A stretch of 64,000 nt of DNA, taken from the NCBI RefSeq assembly GCF_021917145.1, contig NC_061071.1:956460-1020459 (forward strand). The letters run 5' to 3'. The position numbers and the translations under genes were made by a program. A model generated the notes under the pieces. That model was not told the DNA's origin. It searched no databases and worked only from the letters and a program-made list of their open reading frames with translations. Each line of letters begins with the position of its first letter. The first letter of the stretch is position 1. The stretch is from Hypomesus transpacificus (taxonomy: Eukaryota > Chordata > Actinopteri > Osmeriformes > Osmeridae). This document shows positions 12,761 through 23,400 of the stretch, piece after piece.

Positions 12761-12768
12761 TGACGTCA
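12761..12768. promoter_or_regulatory. tpt1: Perfect palindromic CRE, TGACGTCA
   Basis: TGACGTCA lies about 120 bp above the tpt1 ATG. CREB-type control of mammalian TPT1 is known, so this site is a plausible conserved input. Confidence 0.6.
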
Positions 12769-12811
12769 ACTTCCCCGTGGTCTTTAAGTTGGCAAAATCT
12801 CTGTGATCGGT

Positions 12812-12818
12812 CTTTTTC
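12812..12818 (+). promoter_or_regulatory. tpt1: Candidate 5' TOP transcription start of tpt1
   Basis: CTTTTTC is a C followed by an uninterrupted pyrimidine run, about 30 bp below a TTTAA element and about 75 bp above the ATG. TPT1 is a classical 5' TOP mRNA under mTOR translational control, so a start here is expected. This is inference from position and composition. Confidence 0.45.
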
Positions 12819-12887
12819 ACTGAGTCCTTCGACTAGTAGGGAGCTTTAAACATCTTCCCTTAAACGTCACGCCAGTTTTCCAGCAAA

Positions 12888-15315
12888 ATGATCATCTACA
12901 AGTGTATCATCACCGGTAATTATATTTGTACATATTGGTGTGTTTTTTTGTAGCCATTCCATCGATAGAAGGTGTTTATAAATAAGCATTGTATTTCAGA
13001 GGCCTACCGGTACCGGAAGTGCCTTTGTGGGGCGAGAAGAGTTATGTTTGTTAATGAAAGTCCCAAAAACATGTATTTTGGCGTATTTTTTTTTACAAGT
13101 TACATTCAGTTGATGGTTTTAATGGTTTGGGGAACGTTTTGAAATATTTGAACAGTTGCTAACTACCTTTAACCGGCAAATGGACTGGTCGTCAGAACTA
13201 GCGGCAAAAACCGCAGGCTTATCATGACGAAGCATAGGATAGGCATGGCCTAGACCGGCTCGGATCGAGTAACAAACCATGATAAAAAAGTATGCTACGG
13301 GCGGAGTTGGTCGCTACACTCAATTTAGGCTACCAGCTAACCAGCCAACGACCACTTCTCATAAATGGCTGTGCTGAAATTACGAGACAAAGCCATAAGG
13401 CTGGTTGACTAGTTAGCAAGTCAGCTGCAGTTTTACTTGTTCCGAGTCCTAATACTTCAATGCGTTAAATGGATATGTATGACTCACCAGATTTTTCCCT
13501 TTCATCGTCAACAGGAGACGAGATGTTTTCAGACTCGCTCAAAGTCAAAGAAACATCCGATGGTATGATGTATGAAGTCACAGGGAAGGTGAGTAGACAA
13601 TTTGTGTGCTTTCAGATTTATCTTTTCAATCGAGTATTTTCCATCCCAAGACAAGCCAAGTAAAGGGCAGACCCGTGACAGTTATAATCTTATTTTAAAA
13701 TGTATAGCCCTAGACTTAACATCAGTTGGATTATTACTTTATTTTAATGTGATATGCCTCGTTTCCTGTGACTTATCAGCTAACCAGCAGAACAGACAAC
13801 ATTGACGATTCCATGATCGGGGGCAATGCGTCGGCAGAGGGGGGCGACGAAGGCTGCGCTGGCAGCACAATCAGTGGTGTTGACATCGTCCTAAACAGCA
13901 ACCTCCAGGAAACCTCCCCTTACGACAAGAAAGCATACAGCGGCTACATTAAGAAGTACCTCAAGGAGTAAGTGTGTTTCACATCCACCGTTAGGATTTT
14001 TCAAGCTTTATAACTTACGGTCATTGTTGACTGTCCACTGCATCCTTGACAGCCTGAACCTCCCACTTCAGTGGAGAGCCTTGGGTTTTAATGATAGTGA
14101 TGCAACATTGACGTCCCTGCGCTTTCTGCATGCCTTAACGTGGCTTCTCGGATTGAATATGGGACGACAGAACAAACCGGTTTATGATTCAACAGGGCAG
14201 GGCTGTTCTATAATTAGTGCAAGGCATACTAGGATTTGGCATTTAACAGTGTTTCTCATATCATCCACAGCGTCAAGGCCAAACTGGAGGAGACCAACCC
14301 AGACAGAGTTAAAGAATTCATGGCTAAGGCCCCAGCGTGTGTCAAGATGATCCTGGAGAACATCGACAAATACCAGGTGTGAATCACCTTCATTGACTAT
14401 TTCATATCCAGGTGTTGTGCACCGATGGTGTAACTATGGAACTATAATGGAACGTACAGTGATGACAATCTTAGGACACCTTTGGAGGTATTGACCCATG
14501 AAAATAACATATTAAATCTGAGTACGTTGTTGCCTACCTTTTATGATAAGCCCCCCATATGAAAAGGAACATGCTGCAGCCCTCCTTTTGAAAGGGGCGG
14601 AGGGGGGCTTTAAAATAATACTTTAAAAGAATTTCAGAGATGTCCTTGTCTTAATTATCCTTTTTATTTGGAATTTTCCTCTTTTAGTTCTTCATGGGTG
14701 AGGGCCAAAACCCTGACGGTATGATCGGCCTGCTGGACTACCGTGAGGATGGTGTCACACCCTACATGCTCTTCTTCAAGGATGGACTGGAAGCAGAGAA
14801 AGTTGTACGTGTGCTCATTCAGTTTCCCCTGTGGTGCTGCGTAGCTGCTAACGCCAGCCTGTAGATCAGGCGTTAAGTGTTGCCATTCTATACTGATGAA
14901 GGACTGGCTGGAAATATGATGGACACATGTGTATTGCTTTGTTTGTTTATATTAGACCTCTAAGATGGATGGTTACGGAAGTTACTACACACATTTTGAA
15001 TAGTTAAGACACTAGTTGTATAATGGCCGGCATCCACTGATAGACCTGAAGCTGCAATCACCATAGCTTCTGTGTTTGCACTCGGATGCCAAATCAACTT
15101 TCCTTATACTTTCTCTTGACTGCCTTGTGGCAGTCTGGATAGATGAAAGGAGAACACCATCTGGCTTATCAAGGACCAGAGTCTTGTTGATGAACTTATA
15201 TATTTGGTAGCATTCCTGTCAGATTGTAAAAAGGCATAGGTATTCAGTGTTTAGCAGGTTAGTCCATACTTAATTCTAATGTGCTCTCCCCTCTGACCTT
15301 GTCCACCCACAGTAA
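12888..15315 (+). CDS. tpt1: Translationally controlled tumor protein (TCTP)
   Basis: Six exons, 12888-12915, 13515-13588, 13780-13967, 14271-14376, 14688-14804 and 15313-15315, give 171 aa, within one residue of mammalian TCTP. The last exon contributes only the stop codon (TAA at 15313-15315), after GLEAEKV. The family signatures are visible: [19 protein letters not shown] (TCTP1 region), the basic helical pair [16 protein letters not shown], and [20 protein letters not shown] (TCTP2 region). TCTP is an abundant cytosolic Mss4-like beta-tent protein with calcium, tubulin and apoptosis-factor binding described. Introns 3, 4 and 5 contain snoRNA-like sequences. Many snoRNAs are hosted by 5' TOP genes like this one. 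It is convergent with gtf2f2. Confidence 0.97.
14039..14172 (+). ncRNA. Candidate H/ACA snoRNA in tpt1 intron 3
   Basis: Two hairpins fit the H/ACA plan over 134 nt. The first is closed by TGCATC/GATGCA (14039-14044 with 14099-14104) and has an inner CCACT/AGTGG stem. The second is closed by CGTCCC/GGGACG (14112-14117 with 14161-14166). It is followed directly by ACA (14167-14169) and three more bases. The hinge ACATTG deviates from the ANANNA consensus at its last base, and the upper part of hairpin 2 is weak. No family was recognised. Confidence 0.4.
14451..14528 (+). ncRNA. snord58: C/D box snoRNA resembling SNORD58 (U58) in tpt1 intron 4
   Basis: Box C GTGATGA (14459-14465) and box D CTGA (14518-14521) are brought together by a 7-bp terminal stem, AACGTAC/GTACGTT (14451-14457 with 14522-14528). 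The internal segment CTTAGGACACCTTTGGA, followed by a C'-like CATGAAAAT, matches my recollection of the vertebrate U58 body. U58 guides 2'-O-methylation of 28S rRNA. In human, U58 copies sit in RPL17 introns, so a tpt1 host would be a host switch. The C/D structure is seen directly. The family name rests on memory of the sequence. Confidence 0.75.
15029..15159 (+). ncRNA. snora31: H/ACA snoRNA in tpt1 intron 5, probably SNORA31
   Basis: 131 nt with all the expected parts. Hairpin 1 is closed by GGCATCC/GGATGCC (15029-15035 with 15084-15090) and has an upper stem GAAGCT/AGCTTC. The H box is AAATCA (15091-15096), a perfect ANANNA. Hairpin 2 is closed by TTTCCTT/AAGGAGA (15099-15105 with 15147-15153) and has a perfect upper stem GACTGCC/GGCAGTC (15118-15124 with 15129-15135). 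ACA at 15154-15156 is followed by three bases. Human TPT1 hosts SNORA31, a pseudouridylation guide for rRNA, which suggests the identity. The structure is seen, and the name is inferred from the host gene. Confidence 0.75.
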
Positions 15316-15682
15316 ATCATCAAAACTCCCATTTGGAAGTGCCTTGATCGGATGTGACCTGTTTGTTACCGCCAACCGAATCATGGACTTTGGACTCTGC
15401 ATTCCCAGGCTGCCTGGAAAAAAGCTGTTGATTTTATTTTGGTACCCCACCACGCTCCTCAATTCCCTGCCAGTCTCCTCGGCTTGGTCCTTGGAGGCTG
15501 GCGTGACGTTGTGTCTAGTTGGTAAACTGATGGCTGCAGCATCAGTGTAAACTGGGCCCCTTCCCACCCTTCCCTGCTGGATGGACTCTTAACCACGCAA
15601 GCTTGTGGGGGGGTGTATGTCAGACGTACAGTCACATATACCCCTCATCACAAAAGGACTCATTGACACTAGTTGTGGATTA

Positions 15683-15688
15683 AATAAA
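15683..15688 (+). terminator. tpt1: Polyadenylation signal of tpt1
   Basis: AATAAA about 370 nt after the stop codon. It fits the usual short tpt1 3' UTR. Confidence 0.8.
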
Positions 15689-16140
15689 CGGGCCTAAGGC
15701 TGAAACACCATCTACTTGTGCTTGCTTTTACTATAAATTATTATGGATTACACCAATAATATTATTTAATGCCAATACATATACATTTAATGTTTTGTTC
15801 TTTACTCGTACCCATGTCCTGTCCCTTCCTCTAGAGGATAAAGGTGGATTTCACTAAACTAGTCGCGGAGTCAATGGCTGTCGTGGTTTGCATATTTATA
15901 GTTATACGTCTTGAGTTTGAGAAAAAAAGTTTCCTTTGAAAATATGTAAAACTTTTAGTTTGCGAATTAATTTGGTTCTGGCCATTAATTTCAGTAATAA
16001 AATGTACATTTGATGATACATATACAGATTATGAATTGTTAAATCTAGTTTTGCTTCAGGAGTACATTCTGACAAAAGGTGGTAAATTGACCACTGTGGA
16101 ACAAAGGATCAACTTGATAAAACCACTTAAAAAATTTGAT

Positions 16141-16146
16141 TTTATT
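16141..16146 (-). terminator. gtf2f2: Candidate polyadenylation signal of gtf2f2
   Basis: TTTATT on the plus strand (AATAAA on the minus) lies about 545 nt after the gtf2f2 stop. With the tpt1 signal at 15683 it leaves about 450 bp between two convergent 3' ends. Confidence 0.5.
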
Positions 16147-16690
16147 CCAGTAGTCATTACATAAAACCTTGACTCAATCCAGGAGCTGCATTTTCCCTTA
16201 AGGGTGTGGTAAAAAAAAAAGTATGTAGGTACAGAACCACCACCAGAACAAACCCTTCTGTTCCTTTCTAAAAGGTTAGTCTCCTAAAATGTATTGTAGC
16301 CAAATCTATTTCAAATATTAGGAATTTTTTTTTATCCACACCTAATTCAACTGGTCAGCAAAACTATCCCTACTTTGCAACGATGAATGCATTGGGATCT
16401 GACTGAACACATAGCTCTGTATGTGTAATGTGGCCGTTTGCTTTTACATAATAAAAATATGCCCAGTGGAGTCTGAAGAATAAGTGTTTACATTTCCAAC
16501 ACTACATAAAAACAGTAAAACACACGTTTTACTACGCTAACAGCACCTCTTCATTAAAAACATTGTCCCCTTTTCATAGGCTTGTGGAGGGGCATCTGCT
16601 GTTGCCCTCTGGTGGTTGGTGTAGGTCAACCAGAAGCAGGCTCCAGTTCCACCCATGGTGGGTGAGCTTGTGGTCAGGTGGCAGGGTGAC

Positions 16691-19600
16691 CTACTCGTCG
16701 GTCTTCTCCTCACCCTGGTAGTGGCGGTACTCTGGCCTCAGCTCCCAGGTGTTCTTGTGAGTTCCCTTGACGTTGTAGATGCCGATATCACGTAGGATCT
16801 CCTTCAGGTAAATCTGGAAGGGGAACGGATGAATGGGATCTCCAGGCCAAACGTTTATGATTCAAAGTATTTTCTGCAAAGTGAAATTGTACTAAAATGC
16901 CTCGTTGCATCCAAACCCTCACGAAGAGTTTAAATCCGGACAAAACAAAGTGATAAGACATAATAAGTAGTGAAAATAAGTTTGGGAAAAAGCTATGATG
17001 TCATCACTAATTTGGGACAAGGCTATCATATAATGATGCAATAGAGGTTGTAGCACCAAAAGCTGCTTTACCACAGGCTGTTTCGTGATGTCCACCAGGT
17101 CTTTGATGTTGTAGTACTGGTGCTTCTCAAAAGCGGAAAACAGTATGTCCAGCACCTGCTGCTTATCAGCACGTGCTCGCTTGCCCTCCTCCTTCTTCTT
17201 CCTGTCATACTCCAGCTGAGAAAGAACATACACACACACAATTGACTCACTTCACTGGAAAGTAGGTGCAGAGGTAGCAAGAAAGTGGACGTGTGGATAA
17301 GAGCACTTACGTTGTAGGAATGATTGGCCACCGGTTTGTAGTTGTTGGTGACAGCTTTGTCCAACTGTTGGGACAGCCTAACAGGCTTGGAGGACTCCTC
17401 GATCTGCATTCTGAAAAAGACACACACACACACACATTCAGTTCTTCTGACCAACCCCTTGCTCTGTATGTGCGTGTCTGCATCGTACACCCACCTCTTC
17501 AGCCTCATGTAGTTCTCACTGACAGCAGGCCGGCACTCTGCCCGCTGGACCACCACCCCCTCCAGGGCTATCTTGTCTGTGGAGAGGAGACGTGGTCAAC
17601 GCTGGTGACATCATTGTTACCTCGTCTGGCAAAAGGGACTTTTTCTCTGCTTGAGTGCATACACGTGTGCATTGTGTCTGTGTGTGTGTGTGTGTGTGTG
17701 TGATACGGCACAATTCTTCCTTTTCACTGGCAGCTAGATGTGTGTGGTCAGTGTTGATAGTCACATCCACAGAACAAGAGAGAGTCCAGTGGTCTTGAAC
17801 GGTGAACAGAGACACAACAAACGGTTCTCCTGTGAAGCCGTCAGCCTAGCTGTAGTGAGAGCAGGGGCTGTAACTGAGAGGTGGGGCGGCTTTTAGAGGC
17901 CCCTCAGTGAAGGACCCCTGACCCCCCACCCGGCAAGGTACTCCCAGCCGCTCAGTGAGGGGGGGGGTAGAGAGAGACAGTTGGACTGGACACTCACCTG
18001 GACCTGCCCCCGCCCCTGCAACTGAGCTGCTGCCATCAGATCTCTCTTCTAACTGGCCTACAGGGAAGGAAGGAGTGTGGGGAGGGAGGGAGTGTGGGTG
18101 GGAGGGAGGGAGTGTGGGTGGGAGGGAGTGTGGGTGGGAGGGAGGGAGTGTGGGTGGGAGGGAGGGAGGGAGGGAAGGAAGAGGGAGGGAGGGGAGGAAG
18201 AGGGAGGGAGGGGAGGAAGAGGGAGGGAGGGGAGGAAGGGGGGTCGGATAGTAAGAACCATCACACCAGGATTTAGTGACTGCTCCCCTTCAGTGCTGAG
18301 ACAGTGGCCCATGCACACCAGGGCATCCATCTTCCACCCATGAAATGTCTGAAGGCCACGCTCTCTCACACACACGTTTAGCCAAACAAACACACATAGA
18401 CAAATGCCAGCAGATGCCAAAGAGAACTTTTGACACGCGAAAGATGGGCGTTCCGCCCCCACCAGCTCACAGTCTGTGCTGAACTGGCCTGCAGGAGAGG
18501 GTGTGCGCACATTCAAAGTAACAGGCCCATGCATAAAAATCAAGACCACCACACCAGATCAATAAAGATGAAAGGATAGGATCCATGAGGATTCAATGGT
18601 TGGTTTGTTGGCTTGCTTTTGTGCATGAAGCAGCAGCACAGCCAGCTCTACTGGTCTGGTAGATTGGAATAGGTCAGATGATTCACTGAGGAGAGTCCTC
18701 TGTTGGCACTAGCAACAGCAAGCATCAAACCTGAATGGAATTAGCTCAAACAAGCTTGATTTCTGATTGGTGCAAATCCAACAAATATCAGAGGGAAAGA
18801 GAAGGGGGGGTGAACAAAAGATAGAGAGATGGAGAGTGAAGGAGTGATGAGGAATAACATTAGAGACTTGAGGCAGGAGAGAGACAGGTCAGATCAGGTG
18901 AAGAGGCTAGATATGAGGGAGTATGTAGGAGAGGCCAAACAAGGCAAGCAGCACAGCACATGTGGTACTGGGGAGGCCACCTCCACCAGCACACACAGGA
19001 CTTACCCCTGGGCTGCTCTATAACACACAATTACACCAAAACAAAGCACAAGAAATAATCAACCTGAAATTCATGACAACTTCGTAGACGAAGTGTAAAG
19101 TGTAAAACAAGGGTCTCCCAGGAACACCCTATTGTACATCCTTCATGACCACCGTACATTGGTGACACACACAATCCATAATTTGCTGAATGTGACGGTA
19201 TGACGGTGATGCTCCTCACCTGACGAGGATTCTGTGAAAACGGCGAGAGTCTGACCCCCTACACTTTGCATGGTGAAGGGGTGGTCACGAGGTGCCCGCA
19301 CTGTCTTGTCGATACCATCAATCACAGTTAGCTCTTCGTTCAATGTGAAAGACACCTATATGGGAACAGTCATTTTGTTCAGTAACGCTGTGTTGTGCTA
19401 CCAACTTACAGGCAATTTGACATAGATTTGATGTGTTTACCTCTGCCTTCCCTTGGTTCCTGATATAATACAAGAAAACAATGATTAGATTATTATGTGT
19501 TAATAGACACGTATCTGTCAGCTTTCACATAATGCTTTAGCACTAAATCGAAAAATAGGCGGGATAACATACTTGCCAATTCGGAGCTTGCCAACCTCGC

Positions 19601-20445
19601 CCCTGCCTGACGCTTTGGCCCACTGTTGAGACAGGTACTTGGGCACCTGTAAGTAAAAACAAACATTGTGATTTAAGGTACGTGGTCTGATAGATTTAGA
19701 TGTGAATTTGTAATGTCTATTTACTACAGGGAGATATAACGCAACTAAGTTAATTAACAGGGATGCATTGATGTGCGAATTATCATAATGTGAGTTTAAT
19801 GTAGCTTTATATTCCAGAAATCATAATGACAACAGAGCAAAACCACAGACATTAAAGCTCATATAAAAAAACAAGTATGCCAGTTTTCAATTCATTTTAA
19901 TCTTCTTGTTATATTACTACAATATTGAAGTAGCTTAGAACTAAAGCTAGCTACATTTAGGTCATATACTCAAGACTTTTACTCATGCAAATTTAAAAAG
20001 GCGTTTTATCACTTTCACATGACACATTACCAGTTATCTCGAATTTAACAAATGCTGAAGTATGATTATCGCCGTACTTTTCTACCTCTGCTAGGCCACT
20101 GTTGTGCTAACCATCATCATAGAATTGAATAAGTTAGTTAACTAAGGCTCGGTTACTGAGCTGGTATCACAATGACATTTTGTTGCTTGCATGCATGCTG
20201 TATTAGTACAGGGTAGAATGAGTAGAATAACTGTAATTAAGTAGCCTACACTCTACACTAGGCTACTACTAGTGATAATAACTGTGTAGTTAGCTAGCTC
20301 TAGCTAGCTTAGTAGTAGCGTAGATAGAAGCTATTTGCTGCAATATATGAGCTAACTTAAGCTTTGGAACCAACCCTACCTTTACCAGCCATACACCAGT
20401 ATTCTGTTTAGCACCAGTTAAATCCACTTCTGATTTCTCTGACAT
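16691..20445 (-). CDS. gtf2f2: General transcription factor IIF subunit 2 (RAP30)
   Basis: Eight minus-strand exons, 20380-20445, 19573-19646, 19441-19459, 19220-19355, 17495-17576, 17311-17410, 17072-17215 and 16691-16813, join in frame to 247 aa (human 249). The start is MSEKSEVDLTGAKQNTGVWL. The dimerisation beta-barrel with RAP74 covers about residues 1-120 (VPKYLSQQWAKASGRGEVGK, APRDHPFTMQSVGGQTLAVF). A linker with RLSQQLDKAVTNNYKPVANH follows. A winged-helix domain lies at about 175-247 (KRARADKQQVLDILFSAFEK, KHQYYNIKDLVDITKQPV, NTWELRPEYRHYQ). TFIIF delivers RNA polymerase II to the promoter and stabilises the preinitiation complex. Exon 3 is only 19 nt. Intron 4 is the longest (17577-19219) and carries G-rich minisatellites. 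gtf2f2 and tpt1 are also neighbours in human. Confidence 0.97.
17678..17702. repeat. (TG)n microsatellite in gtf2f2 intron 4
   Basis: About 12 TG units directly readable. Confidence 0.9.
18063..18240. repeat. G-rich minisatellites in gtf2f2 intron 4
   Basis: Two adjoining arrays: about 18077-18170 with a variable unit like GGGAGGGAGTGTGGGTGGGA, then about 18170-18238 with a unit of about 18 bp like GGAAGAGGGAGGGAGGG. The plus strand is almost free of C, with many GGG runs able to form G-quadruplexes. For gtf2f2 this is the template strand. Confidence 0.9.
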
Positions 20446-23400
20446 GTTAAAAAAGTGGCGGTGACGTTTTCCCGGTTACCATTAAAACACGTTTTTCTCT
20501 GAAGAACAGTGAGTGCAACCAGAGAACAACGCCAAAGGCAGAGGCTACGAATTGCCGGATGTAGTGCGGATGTAGATACGGAGGCTTGGATGAATTAGCT
20601 AAATATTTTAGCTCTATCTAGTCTAGGTGAAAGGGACTGCGTTGCATAAAATAGTAAACCAAGGATGTTCCACGCAAATTGTAAAACATCATGCCAGAAC
20701 GATATATTATCATGTATTTACATATGTACACAAAGCTTTTCACATGGTGCAGAGTAGCTAATCACAGAGAGCCTCTGCTGTGATGTCCTATAGAGGGCAC
20801 CAATGATCCATCAATCTATTGCTGCTCGTTACGACGTTATAATGTTCTATCCTTCGAATTGTTGGAATGAGTTTGAACTTTTAAAGGACCGTGTCTTTAA
20901 GGGGATGAAAATAACATGTTTGAGATCAGAAATACACTGTACGATTGGGAAAACCAGACAATGGCACTTATTTATTTTTTTAAAGATGTTGTGCTTTCTT
21001 CAACGGTTGTGTGGCTTTTTCAATTGTTCAGAGAATATTTCTATAGGTCTAAACACCACCCAGCATTTATGGTTTTGATGTGTTGACAGGGCATCTATCT
21101 TTAGGTTGACCTCAAAGGGCTCCATTTCTCATGTAGGCTATGTCTGTGAGTACGTATCTCTGTGTACCCTGGTAACGCTGGAAACAAGTGAGAGTGTTTG
21201 CACACACGTACACCAGTCCCAAGAGGACACACACTAACAGGGGTAGCACTAGGGGTCTCCGACCGCTGCTGTGTGTGTGTGTGTGTGTGTGTATGTACGT
21301 GCGTACATGCATGTGTGTCTGTCCCCTCATTCTTTCCTCTCTTTTATTTACAGAGCTTTGATAAAGACAGGAAAATGATGGAGGGAATGAGTAGGAGAGC
21401 AGAATAATGACAGGCAGCTTGTTTAATAAGATAAGAGAGAAGATGACTCACATGTAAATACGTACCTGAGTAGAGAAGAAGAGGAGAGAAACCCCATTTT
21501 GGATCAGTGACCTTTGAGCCTTTGACCACGTCCCCCCCCTACCTCGCCACATACTTTGCCACCCAATGGGCCAACAGACCCCAAAGCATGCTGAGAGAAA
21601 CAACAGGGGAATCTGGGAAAGGCAGAAGGAGGGCCTTGCAAGAACAACAACATCTGTGACTGTGTCTTCATGGTGCTCGGACTAGGGCAAAGAGAGACTG
21701 GTTATTTGTCCTGGGGAGGTATGGACGGCAGCAGGATTGGAATGGGTTTGTTTTCTGAGCAGTGTATTCCTTCCTGGATAGGACACAAGCACATCTGATG
21801 GAATGAGGATGCGCAAAAACACACGCATACAGTTGGAAGACACTGAACTTGCTTAAACTCCTACCACCACAAACATAGACAGTATACATTTAATTTCACA
21901 AAATGGTATTCCCATTTGTTAAAGTGACTTGCTTTCACCAGCCTGTAGTCTCCAAACATTCACATTTACTTGGTATATTGAGGCAGGTGTTTGCACACTC
22001 ACTCCAAAAAGTACACACAGAACAGAAGCATCACCTCACCTGATGCCCTAAGTTAGCATCTGCAGCCTATAAGGCCCTGTCCTATATCACTTCACGCTTA
22101 CCTGCTTAACCAGGCTAACACATATGTATGAACACACATGCACACACATATATTAAATTGTTCTATATCTACACATGCTCAAATACACATACAAACACAC
22201 ACATACATAGGGAAGTGTGGAAATGTATGTATTCACACTTTTTTCATGGCAAAAACCTGAATTTACCCCCAGGCTTAACAGCTGTCACTAAAACCACACA
22301 GAGCTCAGAACATGTTACAAACATCATTAGCCTCACTCGCTTTTGTGAATGAAGCCAAGATGTGTGTGTGGACCACATTGCAAACACATATGGCCTCCAG
22401 CAAGTCAAACTCTGTGTCTAATGAATTTGACATCATACATTCATGTATGTTTATCTTTACCAACCCCATGGCAGTCACATGCTGACATACTCATGAGAAC
22501 ACACACAGCTGCTCTCTCTCTTTGAACCCCTGGTGGCCGGATGGCCTTAATTACCTCACTCTTAAATTAGTAACTTGTGATCTATTCTACCTCTCAACAT
22601 GCCAAACCCGTACCTATATACAATGTTCAGTTACTTTTTTGTGTCTGTGTTAGTGATTCACTTGCAGGAGGGAAGTGAATTCCACTGTGGAGTGTTCTGT
22701 AATCAGAGGTATGCATGAGTGACTGGAACATTCTCATCTCTCACAGTAAAAATCCACCTGAAATATGAACAGACAGTGCTTCTAAAACGTTGATGAAATT
22801 TGTTGTGATCATAGCTGCCAGATGTTACTGCCAATTAATGTAAAGCTGATATGCTTTATCTATAATCTATAAATGCAATGACATCTATTTGCCCTATCAT
22901 TGTTTGTTATTCTTTATTTCACAGTTCTGCTGATCAGAGCTGCAAAGGTTTATTTATTTTTCAAGAGGGATACTGAAGTAGCAGGTCTGTAGTGTCAACC
23001 TGCAGTTTTGTGTTTGTTCCATTAACAACCCCATTAAATATCTATAAATCGTATTAGTAAAATGATTTTATGTGTATAAATATGGTCATTTCAATTTGGC
23101 AGGTAGAGCTGATTCCTATAGTAAATATATACTAAATAGTATAACCTATTTCTACTAGGTAAGACAAGATCATGATAGACCTACACTTGTAGATGTGATC
23201 TCTCTCTGAAGCAAAAATGACATAGATAAAAGCAAAAGGATCATGAATAAAACATGAATGAAAACACACACACAAAAAACACACAGAGATAAAAGCCTCA
23301 ATCTCTCCACCTTTTCCCACTTCGAGAGAACGGAAGCTGGGTTAGTTTGGGGAATTATTAACCAAAATATAAAACCTCATTATACAGGGATTGTTAGTAT

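Larger units (their letters stand above)
12319..12887. promoter_or_regulatory. Shared divergent promoter region of chmp2b and tpt1
   Basis: 569 bp separate the two ATG codons. The tpt1-proximal part holds a perfect CRE (12761-12768), a weak TTTAA element near 12783 and a pyrimidine start tract (12812-12818). Start sites are inferred, not seen. A conserved vertebrate neighbourhood meets a different one at this point (3p11-type genes to the left, 13q14-type genes to the right). Confidence 0.6.

Noticed and set aside
17068-17556. A 162-codon minus-strand ORF as an independent gene
   Set aside because: It is a shifted frame over gtf2f2 exons 5-7 and the introns between them.
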